Below, in pieces: positions 51,739 through 60,896 of a DNA stretch of 64,000 bases. The translations under genes and the position numbers were made by a program. Source of the stretch: Pseudomonas abietaniphila. Its GTDB lineage: Bacteria; Pseudomonadota; Gammaproteobacteria; Pseudomonadales; Pseudomonadaceae. Location of the stretch: the NCBI RefSeq assembly GCF_900100795.1, contig NZ_FNCO01000007.1, positions 124,001 to 188,000 of the forward strand, given 5' to 3'. How positions within the stretch are numbered: the first letter of the stretch is position 1; every line of letters begins with the position of its first letter. The notes under the pieces are model-generated. The model did not search any database. It saw only the letters and a list, made by a program, of their open reading frames with translations, and was not told the DNA's origin.

Positions 51739-53223
51739 TCACCCATTCAACCCCTGCGCCGCAGGTAGCAGCCCCCGAAACTTTCCATACCGCTCGCGCA
51801 GCGCGGGTTGCACTGAAGCCATGGGCTGATACCGCGCCTTGACCGGCATCCCCTTGTGTAACAGATCACCGCCCTGCCCGATCGCCAGAAACCCGAGTTT
51901 GGCCGCACCGATGCACGCGCTCAGTTCGCTGCCATGCAGGGTGTAGACCTCGCGATCAAGAATGTTGGCCAGCAACTGTGCCCAGTATTCACTGCGCGCA
52001 CCGCCGCCTACCAAGGCGCAGGCGTTGATCGTGGCGCCGGCTGACAGCACCGCATTCATTGCATCCAACAGACCAAAGCCAACCCCTTCCAGCACCGCGT
52101 ACCCCAACATGGCAGGCGTGCTGTCGTGTCCGAGGCTCATGAAGCCGCCGCGCAGCAACGGGTCGTTGTGCGGCGTTCGCTCGCCCGCCAGGTAAGGCAG
52201 GAACAAGGGATTGGAGACGGCCACCGCGTGCTCCACCGGTAACTCGGCCTGCACGAGCACCAGCAGGGTTTGTTCGTCCGGCTGGCCGAGCAGGCGCGTC
52301 ACCCAGCGTAGGCAACTGGCACCGGCGAGCATGGCGCCCATGGTGTACCAACGATGGGGCAACGCATGGCAAAAGCTGTGCACCGCGCTCGGCGGATGGC
52401 CCGCCGCGTGATCGGTGATCGCGACGATGGCCGCGCTGGTGCCCAGGGTGACAAACGCATCGCCCGCATTGATCGCGCCAATGCCGACCGCCGACACCGG
52501 GTTGTCACCGCCGCCCGCAGCCACGGGCAAATCGACCGGCAGGCTCAAAACCCGCGCAGACGCTTCATTCAATCCGCCCGACCGCTGATCAGCCTCCAGC
52601 AAGGTCGGCATCTGCCCGAGTGTCAGTCCAGTGGCGTGCAACATGGGTTCGTGCCACGCCCGTCGCGCGACATCCAGCCAGAGCGTGCCCGCCGCATCCG
52701 ACATATCGCTGATGCGTTCGCCCGTCAGCAGCAGACGCAAGTAATCCTTGGGTGACAGCACACAATCGATCTGCCCGAACACCTGCGGCTCGTGTTGTTG
52801 CAGCCAGAGCAGCTTGGGCGCCGTCAGCCCGGCCATCGCCAGACTGCCGGTGTGCTGTGCGTAGTCGGGGAAGTCGCGATTCAACTGCTCGGCCTGAGCC
52901 ACCGCGCGCGAGTCGTCCCAGAGGATGGCGGGGTACAACACCTGATTACCCGCATCCAGCAACACCGCGCCGTGCATCTGCCCCGACAGCCCGATGCACG
53001 CGATGCGCGCCCACGCGGTCGGGTGCTCTGCACGCAATTGCCCGAGGGCGGCCAGGCAGGCCTGCCACCAATCGGCCGGATGCTGTTCCGACCAGCCGGA
53101 TTGTCTGCGGTCAACGCTCACCCGCGCGCCCGCCTGGGCGAGCACCCCACCGTGTGAATCGAGCAGAATGGCCTTGAGCTCCGAGGTGCCCAGATCAATG
53201 CCCAGAGAGACAGCTTCACTCAT
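51739..53223 (-). CDS. xylB: FGGY carbohydrate kinase, xylulokinase type
   Basis: This 494-residue FGGY kinase starts with the phosphate loop GIDLGTSELKA, has the xylulokinase sugar-binding block GLSGQMHGAVLLD, and in the second half GGGARSEYWAQLLANIL near the ADP site. It should phosphorylate D-xylulose or a related ketose in the cytoplasm. ATG 53223 is chosen because AGGAA lies upstream and the protein then begins at the usual place; an upstream frame start at 53292 overlaps the LacI gene. Last gene of the leftward sugar operon. Confidence 0.82.
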   Translation of the reverse strand: MSEAVSLGIDLGTSELKAILLDSHGGVLAQAGARVSVDRRQSGWSEQHPADWWQACLAALGQLRAEHPTAWARIACIGLSGQMHGAVLLDAGNQVLYPAILWDDSRAVAQAEQLNRDFPDYAQHTGSLAMAGLTAPKLLWLQQHEPQVFGQIDCVLSPKDYLRLLLTGERISDMSDAAGTLWLDVARRAWHEPMLHATGLTLGQMPTLLEADQRSGGLNEASARVLSLPVDLPVAAGGGDNPVSAVGIGAINAGDAFVTLGTSAAIVAITDHAAGHPPSAVHSFCHALPHRWYTMGAMLAGASCLRWVTRLLGQPDEQTLLVLVQAELPVEHAVAVSNPLFLPYLAGERTPHNDPLLRGGFMSLGHDSTPAMLGYAVLEGVGFGLLDAMNAVLSAGATINACALVGGGARSEYWAQLLANILDREVYTLHGSELSACIGAAKLGFLAIGQGGDLLHKGMPVKARYQPMASVQPALRERYGKFRGLLPAAQGLNG

Positions 53224-53251
53224 CAATGTTCGTTCCTGTCTGCGGCCGCAC

Positions 53252-54250
53252 TCAGGGGCATCCGCATGAATTTCGTATGCGCAACGTCGCACTCAGACGC
53301 TGCGCTTGTCTCGGTCCTTCCGGGCTGTCGATGCGCTGCAACAATAACTGCACCGCACGCTCACCCAGCGCCTGCACCGGCTGGGCGATCACGCTCAAAC
53401 GCGGCAGGAAAAAGTCCGCCCAGTCGAAATCGTCGAATCCCACGAGTGCCATCTGTTCGGGCACCGCGATGTTCGCCTCCCGCAGCGCATGCATCGCACC
53501 GATGGTCATCAGGTTATTGGCCGCCATGATCGCGCTCGGCGGTGCGCTCAGCCCCAACAATTGCTGCGCGGCACACCGTGCCGATTCACTGTTGGACTCG
53601 CCATCGACCAGCAGCGCGTCATCGAACGTCAGGCCCGCGTCCGCCAATGCCTGGCGGTAACCTTCGATGCGCTCTTCGGTGGTGCTCAACCCACGGTGCC
53701 CGGCGATCATGCCGATGCGCCGGTGGCCATGACCGATCAGATGCGCCACCAGCTCGCGGGTCGAGTGCAGGTTCTCCACGCCGACCTGATCGAAACCGTC
53801 GCTTGCCATGCGATCCACCAGCACCGTCGGAATCGCATTGGCCTGCAGGTACTCCAATGCGGCGTGTTGCGGATCGCTGCAGGGCGCGAGCAGGATGCCG
53901 TCGACCCGACGGTGGTGCAGCGCCTTGACCACGTGCAGCTCCTGCACGGGATCATCGTGGGTGTCGACGAACAGCATCATGATGCCGTGGCGCGCGCACG
54001 CGGTTTCGATGGCGTGAACGGTCTCGCTGAAGTAGTGGTTGGACAGCGCCGAAATCGCCACGCCAATGGTGTGGGTGCGCGAGCGGGCCAACGAGCGGGC
54101 CAGCGTGTTGGGGATATAACCCAACTCGCGAACCGCCTGCTGCACCGCGTCCACGGTTTCCGGGCTGACCTTGCGCGTGCCGTTGAGCACGTGGGACACC
54201 GTCGAAGTCGACACCCGTGCCCGTCGCGCCACATCCTCCATCTTGATCAC
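53252..54250 (-). CDS. LacI-family transcriptional regulator
   Basis: This 332-residue LacI-type regulator has an N-terminal helix-turn-helix (EDVARRARVSTSTVSHVLN, residues about 5-23) with hinge sequence NTLARSLA and a periplasmic-binding-like effector domain. It is encoded inside the operon, between the binding protein and the kinase, and most likely controls it through the GCAAGCGCTTGC palindrome at 58172. The start is a GTG. The effector would be the imported sugar or polyol, or its phosphate. Confidence 0.85.
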   Translation of the reverse strand: MIKMEDVARRARVSTSTVSHVLNGTRKVSPETVDAVQQAVRELGYIPNTLARSLARSRTHTIGVAISALSNHYFSETVHAIETACARHGIMMLFVDTHDDPVQELHVVKALHHRRVDGILLAPCSDPQHAALEYLQANAIPTVLVDRMASDGFDQVGVENLHSTRELVAHLIGHGHRRIGMIAGHRGLSTTEERIEGYRQALADAGLTFDDALLVDGESNSESARCAAQQLLGLSAPPSAIMAANNLMTIGAMHALREANIAVPEQMALVGFDDFDWADFFLPRLSVIAQPVQALGERAVQLLLQRIDSPEGPRQAQRLSATLRIRNSCGCP

Positions 54251-54286
54251 GGCTTCACTCTCTTGGCGACGTGTCTGATTCAGCGT

Positions 54287-55228
54287 TTAGTGTTTGCTCG
54301 ACCAGCCGGTGTAGGAACCGATGTTGTCGCGGGTGATCAGTTTCGGCGTGAGCTGGGTCACCGCTTCAGCCGGTTTCTTGTCATTGAGCAGGTCGTTGCC
54401 GATAACCACCGCTTGCTGCGCCATGGCCCATGGGTCCTGACTGGCCGATGCCTGTATCGACGACTCTGATTTCAGCGCGTGTTCGATGTCCGGAGCGCCG
54501 TCCACCGAGGTGATGACGATGCCGCTGCGTTTCAGTTGTTTGGCCGCCAGGTCACTGCCAATGGCTTGTGGGTCGTTGATTGCGAACAGGCCGTCGATTT
54601 TCGGGAAGCGTGTGAGGTAACCCTGCATGGCGTTCAGGCCGCCGTCACGAGAGCCCTTGGCATCCTGATCGTCTGACAGCACCTTGATGTCCGGTGCGGC
54701 GGCGAACGCCGATTTACAGCCGGTGACCCGGTCGGTTACGGCGGTGACCTGAGGGCCGTTTTCGATGATCACGTTCCCTTTGCCGGAGAGTTTATCGACG
54801 ATGAACTGACAGGCCAGTTTGCCGGCCTCGACGTTGTCGGTCTGCACCGTCGCATCCACGCCCGCCGCGCTCACGTCCACAGCAACCACTTTGATACCGG
54901 CCGCCTGGGCCTTCTTGACCGCCGAGGCAATCGCTTTAGGGTCAACCGCGTTGATCAGGATCAGGTCCACCCCGGCCGCGATGAAGTTGTCGATCTGCGA
55001 GAACTGCTTGCTCAGGTCATAGTCGGCGGACACGGAGGTCACTTTGGCGTTGGGGTTGATCTCCAGCGCCTTGGCCTTGGCACCGTCGGCCAGGGTCACG
55101 AAGTAAGGATTGCCCAGCGAACCCAGACTGATGCCGACTGATTTCAATTCTCGGGCTTCAACGCCTTGCGCCAACAGCGCGGCCAGGCACAGGGATACGA
55201 CAGCAGGGAATTTGCGTTTGAAGTTCAT
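54287..55228 (-). CDS. Sugar-binding protein of a ribose-type ABC importer
   Basis: This 313-residue periplasmic binding protein is of the RbsB/XylF class: signal peptide cleaved near VEA (residue about 22), then ELKSVGISLGSLGNPYF. It has the family's typical hinge and ligand segments (NAVDPKAIASAVKKAQAAGI, AINDPQAIGSDLA). The ligand is a pentose, hexose or polyol that cannot be named from sequence. ATG 55228 follows AGAGAGAA; an upstream frame start at 55282 is not supported. Confidence 0.85.
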   Translation of the reverse strand: MNFKRKFPAVVSLCLAALLAQGVEARELKSVGISLGSLGNPYFVTLADGAKAKALEINPNAKVTSVSADYDLSKQFSQIDNFIAAGVDLILINAVDPKAIASAVKKAQAAGIKVVAVDVSAAGVDATVQTDNVEAGKLACQFIVDKLSGKGNVIIENGPQVTAVTDRVTGCKSAFAAAPDIKVLSDDQDAKGSRDGGLNAMQGYLTRFPKIDGLFAINDPQAIGSDLAAKQLKRSGIVITSVDGAPDIEHALKSESSIQASASQDPWAMAQQAVVIGNDLLNDKKPAEAVTQLTPKLITRDNIGSYTGWSSKH

Positions 55229-55291
55229 GATTTCTCTCTTGTGATTATTGTCAGAGCCATTGTTTGAAACGCGTGACGCCAAAACGATGAA

Positions 55292-56284
55292 TCAGGTTCG
55301 CGCTCCGGACTGGCGATAGCGATCAAGCGCCACCGCGCCGATGATCACGATGCCTTTGATGATGTACTGCCAGATGTCCGACACGCCCAGCAGCACCAGG
55401 CCGTTAGTCAACACCGCAATGATCAGCGCGCCGATCAGCGTGCCGCCAATGGTGCCGACACCACCGGTAAAACTGGTGCCGCCGAGAATCACCGCCGCGA
55501 TGGCGTCCAGTTCGTAGGACTGCCCCAGTTGCAGGCCGTTGGCAGCGAACAGTCGCGACGCGCTCATGACGGCGCCCAAGCCAGCCAGCGCGCCGGAGAC
55601 GGCGTAGACGAACAGCAGGACTTTCCACACCTTGATCCCGGACAACCGCGCGGCTTCGGGGTTGCCGCCCACTGAATAGATCTGCACGCCCATGACCGTG
55701 CGCCGCAGAATAAACCAGGAGATGACGATCACCGCGACCGCAATGATCACCAGCCACGGCACGCCGAGCACTGAATCGTTGCCGATGAAGGCGAATGGCA
55801 GATCAGGGTTGAACACGGTCTTGTCGTCGGCCAGCAGGCGCGCGAGGCCTCGCATGGCGGTCAGCGCACCGAGGGTGACAATGAACGGGGGCAGACGCAT
55901 GAAGGCGATCAACCCACCGTTGACCAGCCCCAGCAGCAAGCCGAAACCTACTCCGGCGAAAATCCCGAGCATGCCCCACTGCGGCGACATCGACGCTTGC
56001 AAGGCCACGACCGCGGAGGCTGCCAGGATCGCGCCGACCGACAGGTCGATGCCGGCGGTAAGAATCACGAAGGTCATGCCCGCTGCCAGCACCACGTTGA
56101 CCGAGGCCTGCTGGGTGATGATCGACAGGTTCTGCCAGGTCATGAAACTGTCGGTCATCAGCGCAAAGCCCACCAACAGCAGGATCAGCACCGGCAGCAT
56201 GCCAATGGTTCGCATCAGCTCGCGCACACGTTCACGTTTGCTGATGGCCGCCACGCTTGGCGAGTTTTCCAGGGTCAGACTCAT
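55292..56284 (-). CDS. Ribose-type ABC importer permease
   Basis: This 330-residue RbsC-like permease has about ten helices. Characteristic segments are AGIDLSVGAILA and GGTSFTGGVGTIGGTLIGALII. It pairs with itself in the membrane and with the duplicated ATPase encoded upstream. A REP block (56328-56415) lies in the 141-bp gap between ATPase and permease genes. Confidence 0.88.
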   Translation of the reverse strand: MSLTLENSPSVAAISKRERVRELMRTIGMLPVLILLLVGFALMTDSFMTWQNLSIITQQASVNVVLAAGMTFVILTAGIDLSVGAILAASAVVALQASMSPQWGMLGIFAGVGFGLLLGLVNGGLIAFMRLPPFIVTLGALTAMRGLARLLADDKTVFNPDLPFAFIGNDSVLGVPWLVIIAVAVIVISWFILRRTVMGVQIYSVGGNPEAARLSGIKVWKVLLFVYAVSGALAGLGAVMSASRLFAANGLQLGQSYELDAIAAVILGGTSFTGGVGTIGGTLIGALIIAVLTNGLVLLGVSDIWQYIIKGIVIIGAVALDRYRQSGART

Positions 56285-56327
56285 GGCCTGGCCTCCTTTT
56301 TATTGTTATCGGATAGTTGCGATTCCT

Positions 56328-56415
56328 GTAGGAGCGCGCTTGCCCGCGATTGCGGTGGGTCATCCACGCATGCATCACCTGACGCCTCGCAACCGCGGGC
56401 GAGCGCACTCCTACC
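56328..56415. repeat. REP-type inverted pair inside an operon
   Basis: GTAGGAGCGCGCTTGCCCGCG at the left (broken here at 20 or so bases) and CGCGGGCGAGCGCACTCCTAC at the right are nearly inverted copies around 45 bases of unrelated DNA. Its place between two co-transcribed genes could create a processing or attenuation site in the mRNA. Confidence 0.75.
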
Positions 56416-56425
56416 AGGTCCTGTG

Positions 56426-57976
56426 TCAGGCTTGAACAGCCACCTGCTCACCCCCAGTCGCCAGATCAATGATCCGCTCCTGAGAAATCTCGTGTCCCGA
56501 CGCGCCGCCGACTTCCGCCACCAACTGCCCTTCACGCATGATCAGCACCCGATCACAGGTGCCGATGATTTCCGGCAACTCGCTGGAAATCACCACGATG
56601 CCGACCCCGGCCTTGGCCAGTTCGTTGATGATCCGGTAGATCTCGGACTTCGACCCGATGTCCACGCCACGTGTCGGCTCGTCGAGAATCAGCACATGCG
56701 GTTTGACTTCCAGCAGACGCGCCAGCAGCACCTTCTGCTGGTTGCCGCCGGACAACGCACCGACGTTGACCTTGCCCGACGCCACGCGAATCGACAGTGA
56801 CCGGATCGCCTCGACCGCCCGTTGCGCGCCGCGCCCTCGATCCAGTACACCACCGGCATGAGCATCCGGAACACAGGCACAGACGTTGATGTTGTCGCGC
56901 ACGCTCATGTCGAGGAACAGGCCCTGGGCCTTACGATCCTCGGTGAGATACACCACGCCCGCGCGAATCGCGTCAGTCGGATTGCGCAGTTCCGTCACCG
57001 CTTTGCCCGCCACTTCAAGGCTGCCAGCGGTGCGAGGATCGGCGGCGAAGATCAGCCGCGCCAGCTCCGTGCGCCCCGCTCCGACCAACCCGGCGATGCC
57101 CAGCACCTCACCGGCGTGCAGGTCGAAGCTGCAGGGTTTGACCCGCTTGCCGTCGGCCATGTCACGCACGCGCATCACCACTTCTCCGGGGTCATACGGG
57201 GCGTGTTCTTTCTTGTAGAAACCCGACAGGTCGCGGCCAACCATCATCTTCACCAGCGCATCCGCCGACAGCGCGTCGCGCTCCAGCATGCCGACGTACT
57301 CACCGTCGCGCAGTACGGACACCCGGTCCGACAACTCGTAGATTTCGGCCATGCGATGGCTGATGTAGATGATCGCCAGGCCCTGATCACGCAGCTGTTT
57401 GATCAACGCAAACAGGCGATCGGTTTCGCGGGAAGATAACGGCGTGGTCGGTTCGTCCATGACCAGAATTTTTGCCTCGGCGTGAAGCGCGCGAGCAATC
57501 TCCACCAATTGCCGCTCGGCAATCGACAGCACGCTGACCTTGGTCGAGGGTTTGAAGTCGGCGCCCAGTCGCGCCAGCACATCGGTGCACCCCGCCTCCA
57601 TCGCCTTGCGGTCGATGCTCCAGCCCCGACGTAACTCACGCCCCAGATAAATATTCTCCGCGACGCTGAGGTTCGGGCACAGGCTCAGTTCCTGATAGAT
57701 CACCGCGATGCCCTGGGCTTTCGCGGTCAGCGGATCGAACGCCGGCAGCGTCCGGCCACCCACGCGAATCTCGCCGCCGGGATCGGCCTGGTAGGCGCCG
57801 GAGAGGATTTTCATCAGGGTCGACTTGCCCGCGCCGTTCTCGCCCATCAGTGCATGGACTTCACCGGCATAGACTTTGAGGGCGACATTTTTCAGCACGC
57901 GCAGGCCATTGAAGGTCTTGGAAATGGCGTTCATTTCCAGCACGGGGATTGGGGATTCGGCGAGGACGGCGCTCAT
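56426..57976 (-). CDS. Ribose-type ABC importer ATPase (two fused ATPase domains)
   Basis: This 516-residue duplicated ATPase is of the RbsA/XylG class. The first half has Walker A GENGAGKST, and signature-like VSVLSIAERQLVEIARAL; the second half has the degenerate Walker A GLVGAGRTE and signature LSGGNQQKVLLARLL, as is usual for this family. It is the first gene of the leftward operon, 165 bp from a promoter with an overlapping LacI operator. Confidence 0.88.
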   Translation of the reverse strand: MSAVLAESPIPVLEMNAISKTFNGLRVLKNVALKVYAGEVHALMGENGAGKSTLMKILSGAYQADPGGEIRVGGRTLPAFDPLTAKAQGIAVIYQELSLCPNLSVAENIYLGRELRRGWSIDRKAMEAGCTDVLARLGADFKPSTKVSVLSIAERQLVEIARALHAEAKILVMDEPTTPLSSRETDRLFALIKQLRDQGLAIIYISHRMAEIYELSDRVSVLRDGEYVGMLERDALSADALVKMMVGRDLSGFYKKEHAPYDPGEVVMRVRDMADGKRVKPCSFDLHAGEVLGIAGLVGAGRTELARLIFAADPRTAGSLEVAGKAVTELRNPTDAIRAGVVYLTEDRKAQGLFLDMSVRDNINVCACVPDAHAGGVLDRGRGAQRAVEAIRSLSIRVASGKVNVGALSGGNQQKVLLARLLEVKPHVLILDEPTRGVDIGSKSEIYRIINELAKAGVGIVVISSELPEIIGTCDRVLIMREGQLVAEVGGASGHEISQERIIDLATGGEQVAVQA

Positions 57977-58145
57977 GTTCGAGCGTCCGCAGCAGGGTTT
58001 CTTGGGGGTTCAGGCGCGGTAAGCGCGCGTGAAGACAGAGCAGACAAACTGTTCATGTGAATCCTCGAGGCGTCTTGTTTTTATGCCTGGGCCACCTCGT
58101 AAACGGGCGCCGCTCGGGAACTGCTTTGGAGAATCAATTTGAAAT

Positions 58146-58183
58146 ACTCTAGACCAGCTGAATCGTTTCACGCAAGCGCTTGC
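58146..58183 (-). promoter_or_regulatory. Promoter with overlapping LacI-family operator
   Basis: A perfect 12-base palindrome, GCAAGCGCTTGC (58172-58183), of the LacI/GalR operator type overlaps a leftward -35 TTGCGT (58170-58175), with -10 TAGAGT (58146-58151) at 18-bp spacing. This geometry fits direct repression of the sugar operon by the LacI-type protein at 53252. Confidence 0.65.
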
Positions 58184-58232
58184 TTTTCTGTACATGAAAA
58201 AGGCGACCAAACGCAGTCGCCCCTCCTCTCAT

Positions 58233-58259
58233 CAAAAAACGCCCCAATGGACGGGCGTG
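58233..58259 (-). terminator. Intrinsic terminator of the gene at 58275
   Basis: Read leftward: stem ACGCCC / GGGCGT with an 8-base loop, followed by a T6 tract. It ends the small exported-protein gene just before the sugar-operon promoter region. Confidence 0.8.
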
Positions 58260-58274
58260 AAACCTGCGTCGCGC

Positions 58275-58655
58275 TTACGGTTTAGCGACTTTCCACATGT
58301 CCTTGAAACCGTCACCGGTGGTGTCGCCCGCTTTGGCGTCCTTGGTCCATGTGTAGAGCGGCATGCCGTCGTAGGCCCACTGTTTGCTGCCGTCGTCTCG
58401 GGTCACAACCGAATATTTGCCCTCGGTCTTCGCATCAGCTCCGGCCATCAGCGGAGGCCATGCCTTGGCGCAGTCGCCGTTGCACGCCGACTTACCGGCG
58501 CTGTCTTTGGTGAAGGTGTACAGGGTCATGCCTTTGTGATCGGTGAGCACTTCGCCTTTGTCGGTTTTGCCGGTCATTGCCGGGCTGGCAGCAAACGCCA
58601 GGCTGGAGGCGCACGTCAGGGCGACGGCGGCGGTGAGGATGATGTTCTTCAGCAT
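58275..58655 (-). CDS. Exported protein with repeated Yx(F/W)xxD motifs (COG4315 type)
   Basis: This 126-residue protein has a signal peptide (cleavage near AFA, residue about 22) and two copies of the motif typical of secreted repeat proteins of this family: LYTFTKD and LYTWTKD. A Cys pair, CNGDCAKAWPPL, lies between them; it may form a disulphide or bind metal or haem. The protein is periplasmic and its function is unknown. It is monocistronic, with its own terminator. Confidence 0.85.
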   Translation of the reverse strand: MLKNIILTAAVALTCASSLAFAASPAMTGKTDKGEVLTDHKGMTLYTFTKDSAGKSACNGDCAKAWPPLMAGADAKTEGKYSVVTRDDGSKQWAYDGMPLYTWTKDAKAGDTTGDGFKDMWKVAKP

Positions 58656-58882
58656 GGTGAACTCCTTGATTGTTTTTCGAGTAGGGAGCAGACGCCAGAA
58701 ACCTTCCAGGCTCCCGCTGCTGGCACCGATTGGTGTGGGCAGTGAAGGTAAACGTTTGTCGAAAGGGGTTTATTCCATGGGGATCGGAAATATTTTTTGT
58801 GCAGGTGTTTGGGGTTGGTGAGAAGTGGTGAGCTGCGTCTGGATTGCGTGTCTTATTCCTTTTTTTGGCGCGGCGCGGGCCG

Positions 58883-58980
58883 GGTTTGTCCTAACGGCCA
58901 AACTGTTCCGCCTTCGGCGGGTTACTTGATAACCCCAAGTAACTCGCCGAAGGCGAAACAGGGTCTGGCGTTAGCCAGAT
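58883..58980. repeat. Dispersed palindromic repeat, copy 2
   Basis: It shares with 17119-17198 the start GGTTTGTCCTAACGGCC, the stem TGTTCCGCCTTCGGCGGG, the return arm CGCCGAAGGCG and the GTCTGGCGTTAGCCAGA hairpin. It has a longer central loop containing its own GGGTTACTTG / CAAGTAAC dyad. It lies in the 434-bp gap between two leftward genes (58656-59089), which otherwise shows no gene. Confidence 0.8.
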
Positions 58981-59089
58981 CCAAAAACCACTGCCCAAAA
59001 TGATGGACATACGCACTCTACTGGCCTACAGCACAAACGCTTTGATACTGAGCGCGCTCTAGCCGAACGCAGCTTTGCAAACGTTACGT

Positions 59090-59488
59090 TCAAGCCTTGC
59101 CAATCTCAGGCATCAGCATCCATTCCGCGCTGTCATTCCACACGTCCATACGGGTGATCTTGCCGTTGCGCACTTCAAACCGATCCAGATAGCGGTTACC
59201 GGAAAAGCTCCGGCCGTCCGGCCATTCGCCGTACAGGGTGCCAGTGGAATACACCACGGTGTGATCACCCCGGTCCATCCAGTCGAAATTCCCCAATGCC
59301 TTTTTGACCCACGCATAGCGCGAGCCGTTGAAGGCGGTGATGGTTTGCGGGTCCGGCATGGCGCGACCGCCGGTGAATGTGATCTTCACGTCATCGCTCA
59401 TGAAGGTCGCGGCGCGGGCCGGGTCCGGGGTCATGGAGGCCTCAAGGAAATTGCTAACAATCTGAACGTCTTTATTCACTTCTGACAT
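59090..59488 (-). CDS. SnoaL-like NTF2-fold protein
   Basis: This 132-residue cone-shaped alpha+beta protein of the SnoaL/NTF2 superfamily has helix-rich residues 5-35, then VKITFTGGRAMPDPQTI, and sheet strands rich in Trp and Tyr. Conserved Asp/His residues line the pocket in such proteins, some of which are isomerases or hydrolases of small aromatic substrates. A precise reaction cannot be assigned. It is divergent from the livK-like gene. Confidence 0.75.
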   Translation of the reverse strand: MSEVNKDVQIVSNFLEASMTPDPARAATFMSDDVKITFTGGRAMPDPQTITAFNGSRYAWVKKALGNFDWMDRGDHTVVYSTGTLYGEWPDGRSFSGNRYLDRFEVRNGKITRMDVWNDSAEWMLMPEIGKA

Positions 59489-59628
59489 AACCGCTCTCCT
59501 GACTCGATGATGACCGCTGACGGCCCATGTGCATCCACGTGGTGCGAAGCGCCTTAATATGGAGCGAGATTACGGGCGATGGCCGCCTTAACCTGCGCTT
59601 TCAGGGCGTGACTGGACTGGCATCCTAC

Positions 59629-59660
59629 TTGCTAGCAATAAATTTACAAGTGCTAGCAAT
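59629..59660. promoter_or_regulatory. Tandem palindromic operator candidate before the livK-like gene
   Basis: TTGCTAGCAA (59629-59638, perfect 10-base palindrome) and TGCTAGCA (59651-59658, 8-base palindrome) are spaced about two helical turns apart, with matching AAT extensions. They end 15 bp before the start codon, a position suited for repression. No regulator gene is adjacent. Confidence 0.5.
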
Positions 59661-59674
59661 CAGGAGCATCACCC

Positions 59675-60862
59675 ATGTCATTCCGGCTTCCAACCCTGCA
59701 GCGTCTGTTGTCCCCCACGGCTGCGGCCTTCTCTCTGACCCTTGCGATGTCCCCAGGTGTACAGGCGGCAGAACCGCCGATCAAAGTCGGTCTGGTGGCC
59801 GCGCTTTCCGGGCAATCGGCGAAATCCGGCGAAGCCTTGACCCGTGGCCTGACCATGGCCATCGATGAGGTCAATGCACACGGCGGCGTACTGGGGCGTC
59901 CGCTGGAACTGGTGCGCCGCGACGACGAAAGCAACCCTTCCAAAGGCATGCTTGCCGCCCGCGAGCTGATTCAGCGCGAGAAAGTGACGGTGCTGTTCGG
60001 CGGCCTCGACACCCCGGTCTCCCTGGCCATCGTGCCCCTGGCGAATCAGCTGAAAGTCCCGTTCATGGGCATTTGGGCGGCCGGGACCAAGATCACCGAA
60101 AACGGCGCGGCGGACAACTACGTGTTCCGCGTCTCGGCCGTCGACGAACTCGTCGACGAAGCGCTGGTGAAATACGGCGTCGACCAAGGCATGAAGAAGC
60201 CCGGGATGATCCTGATCAACAACCCGTGGGGCGAGTCCAACGAGGCAGGCTTCAAACGCGCGCTGGAGAAACGCGGCCTGGAGAGCGCCGGTGTCGAGCG
60301 CATTCAGGACAGCGATCTGGACGTGGTTCCGCAGTTGACCCGACTGAAAAACGCAGGCGCCGACACCCTGCTGATGGTCGGCAATGTCGGCCCGTCGGCG
60401 CAGGTGGTCAAGTCACTGGACCGCATGGGTTGGGACGTGCCGGTGGTGTCGCATTGGGGTCCTGCCGGCGGACGTTTCGGGGAACTGGCCGGGCCGAGCG
60501 CCTCGCGCGTTCACTTCATCCAGACGTACGTGTTTACCGAGCACAACAACGCCAAAGGCGACGCGCTGCTGGCCTCGTTGAAAACCGCCTACCCGCAAAT
60601 CAAGACCTTGGCTGACGTGACGCCTGCGGTCGGCATCGCCAACGCCTATGACGCACTGCACCTCAGCGCATTGGCCATCGAAAAAGCGGGCAGCACCGAC
60701 GGCAAAGCCGTACGCGACGGTTTCTACGGGATCACCGACTACGACGGCCTGATCAAGGATTACAAGCAGCCGTTCACGGCACAGAAGCATGACGCACTGG
60801 GACCGGACGACTACGTGTTCACCCATTTCGTCGGCGACCAGATCGTCCCGCTCAAGCCTTGA
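59675..60862 (+). CDS. LivK-type periplasmic binding protein
   Basis: This 395-residue binding protein belongs to the leucine/amide family (type I fold). The signal peptide is cleaved near VQA (residue about 31). The mature start IKVGLVAALSGQSAKSGEAL is typical, and the FGGLDTPVSLAIVPLANQ region lies by the first hinge. The family binds branched-chain amino acids, amides, urea and aromatic acids. The ligand is unknown. It is the first gene of the rightward importer operon. Confidence 0.85.
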   Translation: MSFRLPTLQRLLSPTAAAFSLTLAMSPGVQAAEPPIKVGLVAALSGQSAKSGEALTRGLTMAIDEVNAHGGVLGRPLELVRRDDESNPSKGMLAARELIQREKVTVLFGGLDTPVSLAIVPLANQLKVPFMGIWAAGTKITENGAADNYVFRVSAVDELVDEALVKYGVDQGMKKPGMILINNPWGESNEAGFKRALEKRGLESAGVERIQDSDLDVVPQLTRLKNAGADTLLMVGNVGPSAQVVKSLDRMGWDVPVVSHWGPAGGRFGELAGPSASRVHFIQTYVFTEHNNAKGDALLASLKTAYPQIKTLADVTPAVGIANAYDALHLSALAIEKAGSTDGKAVRDGFYGITDYDGLIKDYKQPFTAQKHDALGPDDYVFTHFVGDQIVPLKP

Positions 60863-60896
60863 TTGACGCTGCCACCGCACGCTAAGGAATCACACC

